Source of the DNA: Chloroflexota bacterium
GTDB taxonomy: Bacteria; Chloroflexota; Anaerolineae; Anaerolineales; UBA4823
Direction of reading: 5' to 3'
Assembly (NCBI GenBank): GCA_029265355.1
Contig: JAJUJL010000007.1
Location: 62,001 to 126,000, forward strand
Length of the DNA: 64,000 nucleotides
Positions 26,101 through 33,883 of this stretch are shown piece by piece. How positions within the stretch are numbered: position 1 is the first letter of the stretch; each line of letters opens with the position of its first letter. The position numbers and the translations under genes are program-made. Below the pieces are notes generated by a model that searched no databases, had not been told where the DNA came from, and saw only the letters and a program-made list of their open reading frames with translations.

Positions 26101-26275
26101 CGCCAGGCACTTTCCTGTTTGGTAGAAACCGGTCATTGCCAGGAGGGCGAACTTCGCCCGACAAAGCAGTCTCCCTGACAGTCTGGAGATTGCTTCAGAC
26201 GCCGTGCGAAGCAGAGCTTCGCCAGCTCCTTCGCAATGACAGGTTTCTGCTAGAAGAAAAAGCGCCAAGCGCTGT
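26101..26275. repeat. Dispersed repeat with terminal inverted repeats, copy C
   Basis: The best preserved copy. AGAAACCGGTCATTGC (26124-26139) and GCAATGACAGGTTTCT (26233-26248) are inverted repeats with one mismatch, and pairing continues imperfectly outward for about 25 nt on each side. The inside has GGAGATTGCTTC and GCAGTCTCC-type motifs. It has the size and symmetry of a MITE and encodes no protein. It fills most of the ctpA-LCP gap. Confidence 0.65.
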
Positions 26276-26355
26276 GGAGTAACTCGCACTGACATTCGAT
26301 AAGCAATTGGCCCTGCATTTTTGAGAGAGATATAACGAGATGGCGCTGGCGCGCC

Positions 26356-27327
26356 ATGAAACCTATGAAGCAAAATAACTTGGACACCAATCAAACTCCT
26401 AACGACCCCTGGGCGCAAACCCAGGCGACACCCCGCAAAGCTTTCCGCCAGTCGCCGCTCCCACCGCCTCCGATGGAATGGATGCGCCCACCCCGCCGGC
26501 GCTCCTGCCTGGGCTCTGCTTGTTCCCTGCTGATCGGTCCCGGGCTGGTCTTGCTGGTGGTGCTCGCCCTGTATTTCCTGGCGCCCTTCCGCACCAACCT
26601 GCTCATCCTGGGCATGGACTACGCTGACTGGTGGACCTCGACAGCGCGCACCGATACCATCATGCTGGCAACTTTCCTCCCAGCGCGCCCCTATGTCGGG
26701 CTACTGTCCATCCCGCGCGACCTGTGGGTGGTGATCCCCGGCGTGGGGGAAAACCGCATCAACACAGCGCACTTCTTCGCCGAGGCGGCAGCCGGCGGCA
26801 GCGGACCGCAGGCTGCCCTGGATACGGTCAACCTCAACTTCGGGCTGGACCTGCACTACTATGTGCGCGTTCGCTTCGAAAGCGTGCGCGAAATCGTCAA
26901 CGCCATGGGAGGCGTGGATATCGATCTGCCTGAGCCAATGGCAGGCTACCCCGCCGGTCGCCACCACTTGACCGGCAACAAAGCCCTGGCGTTTGCCCGG
27001 GATCGCGCCAATTCCGACGATTTCTTCCGCATGCAGCACGCCCAACTGCTGGTGCGCGCCATGTTAAAGCAGCTCATCCAGCCACGCTCCTGGGTGCGCC
27101 TGCCGGCGGTGAGCGTGGCGGCGCTGCGCGCCGTGGATACCAACCTGCCCGCCTGGCTGTGGCCGCGCCTGGGATTGACTCTGCTGCGCGTCGGCCCAGA
27201 CGGCATCCGCAGCCTGACCATCACCCGCGATGACGTCACCCCCTACATCACCGACCAGGGCGCTAACGTGCTGCTGCCCAACTGGCCGCGCATCCAGGCG
27301 CGAGTGGCTGAGATGATGAATCCGTGA
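26356..27327 (+). CDS. LytR-CpsA-Psr (LCP) family protein
   Basis: A 323-aa membrane protein: a Pro-rich cytoplasmic N-terminus (residues 1-50), one membrane segment (about 55-75, SLLIGPGLVLLVVLALYFL) and an extracellular LCP domain. LCP enzymes transfer undecaprenyl-linked polymers to peptidoglycan or other surface acceptors. Family blocks seen are RTDTIMLATF, LLSIPRDLWV, NRINTAHFF, MGGVDIDLPEPM and LTGNKALAFARDR. The arginines and aspartates that bind the pyrophosphate lipid are present in these blocks. It stands alone, with repeat DNA upstream and smpB downstream; the attached polymer is unknown. Confidence 0.9.
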   Translation: MKPMKQNNLDTNQTPNDPWAQTQATPRKAFRQSPLPPPPMEWMRPPRRRSCLGSACSLLIGPGLVLLVVLALYFLAPFRTNLLILGMDYADWWTSTARTDTIMLATFLPARPYVGLLSIPRDLWVVIPGVGENRINTAHFFAEAAAGGSGPQAALDTVNLNFGLDLHYYVRVRFESVREIVNAMGGVDIDLPEPMAGYPAGRHHLTGNKALAFARDRANSDDFFRMQHAQLLVRAMLKQLIQPRSWVRLPAVSVAALRAVDTNLPAWLWPRLGLTLLRVGPDGIRSLTITRDDVTPYITDQGANVLLPNWPRIQARVAEMMNP

Positions 27328-27387
27328 ACCGCAGCCCATGGATCGGCCACCTTACAGTTCTATTACGCGCTGCGTCATCATTTATGT

Positions 27388-27393
27388 TACAAT
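27388..27393 (+). promoter_or_regulatory. Extended -10 element before smpB
   Basis: TACAAT at 27388-27393 preceded by TG and one base (TGtTACAAT), the extended -10 form; no good -35 is visible. The implied start point is near 27400, only a few bases before the ATG at 27403, which would make the smpB message nearly leaderless. Confidence 0.4.
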
Positions 27394-27402
27394 CTCAACG
27401 AT

Positions 27403-27870
27403 ATGAGCGTTAAAGATGTGAAGGTTGTCGCCACGAATCGCAAAGCTCGCCACGAGTATTTCATTTTGGATACCTACGAGGCGGGTATTGCCCTGCAGGG
27501 CAGCGAGATCAAATCGATCCGCGCTGGCCAGATTTCCCTGGCAGAGGCCTATGTGCAAATCGACGGCAACGAAGCCTGGCTGGTCGAGGCGCACATCGCC
27601 CCATACAGCCACGCCGGGGCTTTCAACCATGAGCCGCGCCGGCCGCGCCGCTTGCTGCTGCACCGCGCCGAGATCCGCCGATTGTTTACCGAAGTGCGGC
27701 AGAAAGGCATCACCGTCATCCCGCTGCGCGTGTACCTGAAAGAAGGGCGCGCCAAAGTCGAGATCGCCACTGCCAAGGGCAAGAAGCTGTACGACAAACG
27801 CCAGGCGATCGCCCGTCGTGATGCCGAGCGTGAGCTCGACCGACAGGTGCGGCAGAGAAACCGAGAGTAA
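27403..27870 (+). CDS. smpB: SsrA-binding protein SmpB
   Basis: SmpB of 155 aa, which with tmRNA rescues stalled ribosomes. Signature blocks are YEAGIALQGSEIKSIRAG (N-terminal OB fold) and the basic C-terminal tail KGKKLYDKRQAIARRD, which enters the empty mRNA channel. The tmRNA gene, often linked elsewhere, is not found nearby. The following gene starts 5 bases after the stop. Confidence 0.96.
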   Translation: MSVKDVKVVATNRKARHEYFILDTYEAGIALQGSEIKSIRAGQISLAEAYVQIDGNEAWLVEAHIAPYSHAGAFNHEPRRPRRLLLHRAEIRRLFTEVRQKGITVIPLRVYLKEGRAKVEIATAKGKKLYDKRQAIARRDAERELDRQVRQRNRE

Positions 27871-27875
27871 TCCGC

Positions 27876-28673
27876 ATGCAGCAGCTTCTGACTGTCTCCA
27901 CCATCAGCGGCGTCAACCGCCTGGATATGCCCGAAAAGCAGCGCATCTACTCGCTGCTCATTCCTCAGCAGATGCTCGAGCGGTTCAACATTCCTGCCGA
28001 TTTCCGCGATGCGCAGGGGCGTTCGCTGCTCGAGCTGAATTGCAAAGCTGGCAGCTCGACCACTGAGATGGCTCTGTACCATGAGCACGGTTTTCCCGAT
28101 CCGCTGCTGTATGGACACATCACCGATACGCTCAACGGGCTGGTGCATGTGCTGCTGTATGTGCTCAACGATCCCGAGTCGCCGCGTTTCGATGTCGACC
28201 GCCTACCGGATGGCACCCCCACAAAATTCGGCACCCTGCACCGCAACCTGGAAGCGGAGCAGGCTGCCATGCAATTTGGTTTGGCGCCCGGGCAGGTGCG
28301 GCGCGGCCTGCGCATGCTGGGACCTGCCATCCAGGCCTTCGAGCGCTTCGTCTCCAGCCTGGGGCATGACCTGTACTTCGCCGAACCGCTTTATTACCAC
28401 AATGCCATCCTCTTCGAACGCTACGGTTTTGCCTACGAGAAAGGGCGCCGCCTGATGCAGCGCATCCAGGCTGGCTTTGCGCCAGGAGGCGATCTCTACC
28501 AGAAGTTGGATGGCTCCACCCCATTCCGCCAGCCAGCCGCCGCCAACAGCATCCGCCTGCGCTCCTGGGCGCTGCACGATGGCATCCTGGGCGAGCGTTT
28601 CCAGGGCGTAACCATGTACAAGCGCGTCGGCAAATCGTTCGCTCTGGATAACTGCCCGGGCTGCGAATGGTGA
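27876..28673 (+). CDS. Conserved protein of unknown function
   Basis: A 265-aa soluble protein downstream of smpB with a 5-base gap. I cannot assign a family. It is rich in aromatic and His residues in the centre (YHEHGFPDPLLYGHIT, LYFAEPLYYHNAILFERYG) and ends with two cysteines in NCPGCEW, which could bind a metal. No membrane segment or signal peptide is apparent. The segment with a Tyr/His cluster followed by ERYGFAYEKGRR looks faintly like the C-terminal part of acyltransferases, but this is weak. A terminator follows the gene. Confidence 0.6.
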   Translation: MQQLLTVSTISGVNRLDMPEKQRIYSLLIPQQMLERFNIPADFRDAQGRSLLELNCKAGSSTTEMALYHEHGFPDPLLYGHITDTLNGLVHVLLYVLNDPESPRFDVDRLPDGTPTKFGTLHRNLEAEQAAMQFGLAPGQVRRGLRMLGPAIQAFERFVSSLGHDLYFAEPLYYHNAILFERYGFAYEKGRRLMQRIQAGFAPGGDLYQKLDGSTPFRQPAAANSIRLRSWALHDGILGERFQGVTMYKRVGKSFALDNCPGCEW

Positions 28674-28693
28674 ACCCAGCGATGATAAAATAG

Positions 28694-28735
28694 CCTGGTG
28701 GCCGGGCGCCCAACCCGCCACCAGGTTTATTTTAT
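28694..28735 (+). terminator. Intrinsic terminator after the smpB operon
   Basis: A perfect 9-bp stem CCTGGTGGC (28694-28702) / GCCACCAGG (28717-28725) followed by TTTATTTTATT. The Shine-Dalgarno GGAGG of the next gene begins within a few bases of the tail. Confidence 0.8.
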
Positions 28736-28748
28736 TGTGGAGGCTGGC

Positions 28749-29456
28749 ATGCTTTCCTCGAACTGGCTGGCATTAGCGATCACCCTGGGACTATCCCTGG
28801 TCTGGCTGCGCCTCAACGACTTCGCTGCGCACCGCGGCTGGGTTGGCAGCCGCACCAGCCGCAAAATCATCCACGCCGGCACCGGTCCGCTGTTCGTTCT
28901 GTGCTGGCTGCTGTTCAACGATGCCGACGAAGCCCGCTACCTGGCGGCGCTGGTGCCGTTTGCCATCACCGGGCAGTTCCTGCTGGTTGGGCTGGGCGTC
29001 ATCCAGGACCCGGCGGCGGTGAAGGCCATGTCGCGCAGCGGCGACCGGCGCGAGATCCTGCGCGGCCCGCTGTTCTATGGCGTCATCTTCGTCATTCTGA
29101 CCATCGCCTACTGGCGCCAATCGCCCATCGGGGTCACCGCGCTGATGCTGCTGTGCGGCGGGGATGGGCTGGCAGACATCATCGGCCGGCGCTTCGGGTC
29201 GCATAAGCTGCCCTGGAACGCTGGCAAAAGCTGGGCTGGCTCGCTGGGTATGTTCCTGGGCGGCTGGATTTTCTCTGCCGCCATTTTGAGCGTCTTCGTC
29301 GCCACCGGTCACCTGCCCCAACCGTTCAGCGCCTACCTGCTGCCGCTGACCCTGGTTGCCCTGGCTGGGACGCTGGTCGAATCCCTGCCGCTGCACGATG
29401 TCGACAACCTGACGGTGAGCGGGGCGGCGCTCTTGCTGGGACACTGGCTTTTTTGA
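28749..29456 (+). CDS. Phytol/dolichol kinase-like membrane enzyme
   Basis: A 235-aa integral membrane protein with about six predicted helices, of the diacylglycerol/polyprenol kinase family (phytol kinase VTE5, dolichol kinase and CDP-diacylglycerol synthase relatives). The diagnostic block is GGDGLADIIGRRFGSHKLPW followed by NAGKSWAGSLGMFLGG, the CTP/lipid-binding signature. RKIIHAGTGP in the first loop is also typical. It likely phosphorylates an isoprenoid alcohol with CTP. ATG 28749 has GGAGG 7 bases upstream; the longer frame from 28698 would run through a terminator hairpin. Confidence 0.83.
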   Translation: MLSSNWLALAITLGLSLVWLRLNDFAAHRGWVGSRTSRKIIHAGTGPLFVLCWLLFNDADEARYLAALVPFAITGQFLLVGLGVIQDPAAVKAMSRSGDRREILRGPLFYGVIFVILTIAYWRQSPIGVTALMLLCGGDGLADIIGRRFGSHKLPWNAGKSWAGSLGMFLGGWIFSAAILSVFVATGHLPQPFSAYLLPLTLVALAGTLVESLPLHDVDNLTVSGAALLLGHWLF

Positions 29457-29498
29457 AAGTTGGGTGATAAATATTCCATGAAAAGTACACACCTGCCA

Positions 29499-29527
29499 TT
29501 GACTTAGATGGCGGTCGTTGATAGAAT
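29499..29527 (+). promoter_or_regulatory. Sigma70 promoter of the IscA-like gene
   Basis: TTGACT (29499-29504), 17-nt spacer, TAGAAT (29522-29527). The predicted start is near 29534, giving a leader of about 43 nt before ATG 29577. Confidence 0.65.
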
Positions 29528-29576
29528 GACTGAAATTCGACCAACCTGAGCAGGATTTCATTGAGAGGTGCTTGCA

Positions 29577-29978
29577 ATGTTGATGGATGAAATTTCCACC
29601 CAATTTATCACAGTCACTCCGGCAGCCGCGGAGGCGGTCAAAGATTTACTTGCCAGGCGCAACCTGAGCGGGTACGCCTTGCGCGTTTTCATTTCCGGCG
29701 GCGGTTGCTCTGGCTACCAATATGGCATGGCCCTGGAAAACAACATCCGTGAGCAGGATCTTCAAGCCGAATTCCACGGCGTGAAAGTGGTGGTGGATGA
29801 AGTGTCCATCAACTATTTGCGTGGGGCCACCGTGGATTACGTCGAAGGTTTGATGGGAGCAGGCTTCAAGATCGAGAATCCCAACGCGATTTCCTCCTGC
29901 GGCTGCGGCAGTTCCTTCCGCACCAAGGACAGCGGCGAGGCCGGCGCCTCTGGCGGCGGCTGCAGCGGCTGCGGCTAA
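29577..29978 (+). CDS. IscA/ErpA/HesB-type Fe-S cluster carrier
   Basis: An A-type Fe-S carrier of 133 aa that takes newly made clusters from a scaffold to apo-proteins. The three ligand cysteines are present: GGGCSGYQYG (about residue 43) and the CGCG pair in SSCGCGSSF near residue 107. Unlike most relatives it has a C-terminal extension of about 22 residues ending GGGCSGCG, adding two more cysteines. ATG 29577 has GAGAGGTG at good spacing; a GTG at 29568 would consume that site. It has its own promoter and terminator. Confidence 0.93.
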   Translation: MLMDEISTQFITVTPAAAEAVKDLLARRNLSGYALRVFISGGGCSGYQYGMALENNIREQDLQAEFHGVKVVVDEVSINYLRGATVDYVEGLMGAGFKIENPNAISSCGCGSSFRTKDSGEAGASGGGCSGCG

Positions 29979-30007
29979 GCCGTTTCCATCTCCCGTATGA
30001 ACACCAA

Positions 30008-30033
30008 CGCCCCAAAGGGAATCCTTTGGGGCG
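30008..30033. terminator. Terminator between IscA-like and SH3b genes
   Basis: A perfect 11-bp stem CGCCCCAAAGG (30008-30018) / CCTTTGGGGCG (30023-30033) with loop GAAT, followed on the plus strand by CTTTCATT. It lies between convergent genes and may serve both. Confidence 0.75.
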
Positions 30034-30069
30034 CTTTCATTGTGCAGGCTGATTGACAACCGCGGCGGT

Positions 30070-30705
30070 TCAGCGGCCGCGCAGCACCGATATCAGCATT
30101 CCGAACAGGCCCAGGATGCCCAAGGCAGAGATGACCAAGCCCGCGGGAATGCGCGTCAACAACAAAGCCTGGCTTGCCGGATTCGGCGGAGCGGCGCTCT
30201 CGAAAGTCGGCAGCTCCAACGGCGGCGGCGGGGTGAACGTCGGCAGGCGTGTGGCGGGAATCTCGACCAGGAACTGGGCTGCCAGGGTGGGGTCCACCGT
30301 GGGCGTGGTGCGCGGCGTCGGTGTTGGCGGGGGGATCACAATCGGCACGCTGCCTTCGAAATCCACCAGGTAGCGGTAAATCCAGGCCACGCCACCGGGC
30401 ACGCCCGGGTAGGCGATCTGCAGCCAATCGCCGCCCGCAGAGCGCCCCAGCACCGGCACATCCTGGCCGGCAATCACCACACCCACCTCCGGGTAATACA
30501 ATCCGGGACCGCTGCGCACATTGACCGACTCGTATTCGCGGGTGATGCGCGCCATGGCGCCGGGTGGTGTGCCAGTGACGGTGGGAATGGATACGGTGGG
30601 AAGCTGGGCCGGGTTGCGCGCCAAGCCCACCCCGGTTTGCAGACCCAGGGCTGCAGCAGTTGCCAGCAGGGCGAGCAGCCCCGACCAAATCACGAAACGC
30701 CTCAT
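30070..30705 (-). CDS. Membrane-anchored bacterial SH3b-domain protein
   Basis: A 211-aa exported protein: an N-terminal membrane segment or signal (FVIWSGLLALLATAAALGL), an SH3b domain (about residues 45-115, with YESVNVRSGPGLYYPEVG and GDWLQIAYPG), a long Pro/Thr-rich linker (about 120-175) and a C-terminal membrane segment (IPAGLVISALGILGLFGMLI). SH3b domains in surface proteins bind cell-wall peptides or partner proteins. The start is ATG 30705, preceded by GAGAGGTG; the frame from 30747 adds 14 basic residues without support. It faces the IscA-like gene and is divergent from the zinc-ribbon gene. Confidence 0.8.
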   Translation of the reverse strand: MRRFVIWSGLLALLATAAALGLQTGVGLARNPAQLPTVSIPTVTGTPPGAMARITREYESVNVRSGPGLYYPEVGVVIAGQDVPVLGRSAGGDWLQIAYPGVPGGVAWIYRYLVDFEGSVPIVIPPPTPTPRTTPTVDPTLAAQFLVEIPATRLPTFTPPPPLELPTFESAAPPNPASQALLLTRIPAGLVISALGILGLFGMLISVLRGR

Positions 30706-30928
30706 AGCACCTCTCGAAAAACGCCTGGCTTCAATGACCCGGCGCAATGCTTCAGATTATAATGCATGTGAGCACGGGAGCAGGGGTCTGGGGAAAGTTG
30801 CCCCACCCACGGTGAACCCGGCGCCGGGATATTGCGGACGCGAAACCGGATGCAGCGTTGCTCGTAGATAGGTTGAGAGAGATGCGCTTGCGGCGTGATC
30901 TGCGTCGCAAGGCTGCGAAAGGAAAACC

Positions 30929-31522
30929 ATGCCTCCATCGGAATTGCGCATTTACCACGGCGATCTACAGCCGAGCGATTTTGCCCGCGCCCTTTTGGCT
31001 GCCTTCAATCGCAGCACCTTGCGGGTGCAGCAGTTTGGCAGCGGCGAGAAAATCGCCGTGCAAATTGCCACCAGCCGCCAGCCAGAGCGCGGCGGGCAAA
31101 CCGCGCTCACCGTTCAATTGCAGCGCGTGGCGGATGGCGTCGCCGTCCAGGTGGGACAGCAAGCCTGGCTGGGAGTGGCAGCCAGCCTGGGTATGACGGC
31201 TTTATCGGCCTGGCGCAATCCGTGGAGCCTGCTTTCCAGGTTGGACGACCTGGCTCAGGATATCGAGAACCTGGGCTTGGGCGAGCAGGTGTGGGAGACG
31301 ATCGACCAGGTGGCGCGCTCGCACGGGGCGGCTTTTGAGCTATCCGAGCGCCTGCGGCGCCTGGTGTGCGAGTACTGCCGCACCGCCAACCCGCCCGGAG
31401 CGGGAAGCTGCATAGCCTGCGGCGCGCCGCTGGGCAGCGTACAGCCGCGCACCTGTGCGCACTGCGGTTTCGTGGTGCGCAGCCATGAGAGCATTTGTCC
31501 GAACTGCAAACAGCCGCTGTAG
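30929..31522 (+). CDS. Double zinc-ribbon protein of unknown function
   Basis: A 197-aa protein whose last 55 residues hold two zinc ribbons: CEYC...CIAC and CAHC...CPNC, each with two CxxC knuckles. The N-terminal 140 residues form an uncharacterised alpha/beta region (RIYHGDLQPSDFARALLAAFN, VAVQVGQQAWLGVAASLGM) that may include a short hydrophobic helix. Such a layout occurs in Chloroflexota proteins of unknown function; zinc ribbons suggest nucleic-acid or protein binding. ATG 30929 has GAAAGG upstream. It is convergent with zwf, with no clear terminator in the 22-base gap. Confidence 0.65.
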   Translation: MPPSELRIYHGDLQPSDFARALLAAFNRSTLRVQQFGSGEKIAVQIATSRQPERGGQTALTVQLQRVADGVAVQVGQQAWLGVAASLGMTALSAWRNPWSLLSRLDDLAQDIENLGLGEQVWETIDQVARSHGAAFELSERLRRLVCEYCRTANPPGAGSCIACGAPLGSVQPRTCAHCGFVVRSHESICPNCKQPL

Positions 31523-31544
31523 CCGCGCGCCCACCGCCCGCTAT

Positions 31545-33041
31545 CTACCCAGGCGGGTTATGCCAGGCGCGCCCTCCATCGCGCTGCATGAACTCATCCA
31601 CGCCCTGCGGTCCCCAGGTGCCGGCTTCGTACACCGGCAAGTAACGCACGGGCTGGCTTTTCCAGGCTTCGATGATATCGGTGGTGAACGCCCAGGCAGC
31701 CTGCACCTCATCGGTGCGGGTGAACAGCGTGGCGTCGCCTGCCAGGCTATCGAGCAACAGCCGCTCATAGGCTTCCGGCGGCTCTTCTCGAAATGTTTCC
31801 ACATAATCGAAGTGCATCTTGACGGGTTCGATCTGGTTGATCGGCCCAGGCGCTTTGGCGCCGAAGGTGAGCGTGATGCCTTCGTCGGGTTGGACGTTGA
31901 TGATCAGGCGGTTGGGAGCATCGCCCGCCAGGTTGCGCCAGCCAAACAAGGGCAACGGCACCTGTTTGAAATATATGGCGATCTCGGTCAGACGGCTGGG
32001 CAGGCGTTTGCCCGAGCGCACATAGAACGGCACACCCGCCCAGCGCCAGTTATCGACATACAGCCGCGCTGCCAGGTAGGTCTCCGTGGTCGAGTCGGGC
32101 GCAACGCCGGGTTCATCTTTATAACCCGGAACGCGCTTGCCATCAATGCTGCCGGAAACATATTGCCCACGATAAGTATTGGCCAGCGCGGCCTCGCCCT
32201 TCATGGGGCGCAAGGAACGCAAAATTTTCACCTTCTCATCGCGCACCGCATCGGCGTGGAAAGCCACCGGGGCTTCCATGGCGGTCAGGGTCAGCAGTTG
32301 CAGGATATGATTTTGGAAAATATCGCGCACCACGCCGGCCTTCTCGTAGTAACCCGCCCGGCTGCCGACGCCGACCGTCTCCGCTACCGTGATCTGCACA
32401 TGATCCACGATGCGCCGGTTCCAAAGCGGCTCGAAGATGCCGTTGGCAAAGCGGAATACCAGGATGTTCTGCACCGTCTCTTTGCCCAGGTAATGGTCGA
32501 TGCGATAGACCTGGTCTTCGGCAAACACCTGGTGCACCTGGGTGTCCAGGGCGCGCGCCGATTGCAAGTCTGTGCCGTAAGGCTTTTCGACCACGATGCG
32601 CGTCCAACCCTGGGGGCAGTTCGCCAGGCCCGCGGCGCCGATGTGCTCGATGATCTGCGGATACCATTCCGGCGGCGAGGCCAGGTACAGCAAGCGGTTT
32701 CCGGCTTGCAGTTCATCCAGCAATGCGCCTAACCGCCGGTATCCATCTCCGTCATCAAAGGCAGCGCGCACATAGCGCATGTTCTCCAGCAGTTTTTCCA
32801 GGATATCATCACGCAGCGGGCGGGTGCGGGCAAAATCCCGCAACCCGGCTTTCAAATGGTCGCGCATCGCCTGGTCATCCCAATCGCGACGCGCAAAGCC
32901 GATGAGATACAGCGGCTGTGGCAGGCGTGAATCCAGCATAAGCTGGTAAATGGCCGGCACCAGTTTGCGGTTGGCGAGGTCGCCGGTGACGCCAAAAATG
33001 ACAAAAGCGGTGACCGTATTATGGTTGGGCTGATTTTCCAT
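31545..33041 (-). CDS. zwf: Glucose-6-phosphate 1-dehydrogenase
   Basis: Zwf of 498 aa, which oxidises glucose 6-phosphate to 6-phosphogluconolactone with NADP, the first step of the oxidative pentose phosphate path. The nucleotide-binding motif [12 protein letters not shown] is at about residues 17-28, and the active-site block RIDHYLGKE (His as general base) is at about 180. It is the last gene of a minus-strand set with transketolase and a HEAT-like protein, a cluster devoted to pentose phosphate metabolism. Length and motifs are normal. Confidence 0.96.
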   Translation of the reverse strand: MENQPNHNTVTAFVIFGVTGDLANRKLVPAIYQLMLDSRLPQPLYLIGFARRDWDDQAMRDHLKAGLRDFARTRPLRDDILEKLLENMRYVRAAFDDGDGYRRLGALLDELQAGNRLLYLASPPEWYPQIIEHIGAAGLANCPQGWTRIVVEKPYGTDLQSARALDTQVHQVFAEDQVYRIDHYLGKETVQNILVFRFANGIFEPLWNRRIVDHVQITVAETVGVGSRAGYYEKAGVVRDIFQNHILQLLTLTAMEAPVAFHADAVRDEKVKILRSLRPMKGEAALANTYRGQYVSGSIDGKRVPGYKDEPGVAPDSTTETYLAARLYVDNWRWAGVPFYVRSGKRLPSRLTEIAIYFKQVPLPLFGWRNLAGDAPNRLIINVQPDEGITLTFGAKAPGPINQIEPVKMHFDYVETFREEPPEAYERLLLDSLAGDATLFTRTDEVQAAWAFTTDIIEAWKSQPVRYLPVYEAGTWGPQGVDEFMQRDGGRAWHNPPG

Positions 33042-33100
33042 GAATGTCTCAGGATCAAAAGAATAGTCGCCAGCTTGCCAGGGCTGTGGATGAGCTTGTG

Positions 33101-33847
33101 TCAGGGCATGCGCAGAATATGTAAAGCCTGTTCGACTTCCTCCAGCAGCGCGGCCTCGGCGTCCGCGGTGGTGGGAGCAAAGGGAAGCGTGGTTTGCCCG
33201 CTCTTGCGCGCCTCCAGGCGGGTTTGAATGCGCTCCAGGGTTGGGATGGTGTCCAGGTAACCGACCCTGGCGATCATGCGCACAGCCGCGTAGCGCAGTT
33301 CCATGGGCGCCTGGCGATCAACCAGGATATCGCTGAGGTGGTTGCCCGCGTACGGGCAGGCATTGAACAGGCGCGCCGCTGCCTGGGTGCAGCCTGGATC
33401 GGCCACCACAGCCTGCAAGATGGCATACACCTGGCGGGTGCGCATCTGGCTCAGGGTGCGGCGCAAGGTCTGGCGGACGGGCTCTGGGGCCGGGCGACCA
33501 TTCTCATCGGCGGACAACACGCTTCCCAGGATTTGGATGACGCGGGTGCGCAAGCCCAGGTCGGGCTCTGTCACAGCCGGCGCTAACAAGTGAGCGATCA
33601 CCGGCGAAAGGCGCGCCGCCTGGGTGGCTTCGATCGAATCCAGCGCCCGCCAGCGCACAGCCGTGTCGCCGCTCACCCAGGCTTCGGCTGCGCTCCAGAT
33701 GCGGGGAAACAACTCGATCGAACCGGAGCTGCTATCGGAGAGGTCCAGCAAGGGAGGTTGGGCAAGCTGCGCGCTCAAGTCGCTCTCTGCAGCTTGCCTT
33801 CTGGCGGAGCTCCGCCTGCTGCTCGGTTTGGTTTTCTCGGTGGACAT
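33101..33847 (-). CDS. HEAT-repeat-like helical protein
   Basis: A 248-aa protein between transketolase and zwf. The first 35 residues are basic and Ser-rich ([12 protein letters not shown]); the rest looks like a stack of amphipathic helices of HEAT type, for example [20 protein letters not shown] and [24 protein letters not shown]-like stacks bind proteins or nucleic acids. It has no catalytic motif. Its place between two enzymes of one pathway suggests a linked adaptor or assembly role, but this is inference. Confidence 0.6.
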   Translation of the reverse strand: MSTEKTKPSSRRSSARRQAAESDLSAQLAQPPLLDLSDSSSGSIELFPRIWSAAEAWVSGDTAVRWRALDSIEATQAARLSPVIAHLLAPAVTEPDLGLRTRVIQILGSVLSADENGRPAPEPVRQTLRRTLSQMRTRQVYAILQAVVADPGCTQAAARLFNACPYAGNHLSDILVDRQAPMELRYAAVRMIARVGYLDTIPTLERIQTRLEARKSGQTTLPFAPTTADAEAALLEEVEQALHILRMP

Positions 33848-33883
33848 GCTTGCTCCCGTTGGCGTGCTCGGTACAGGGGTAGT

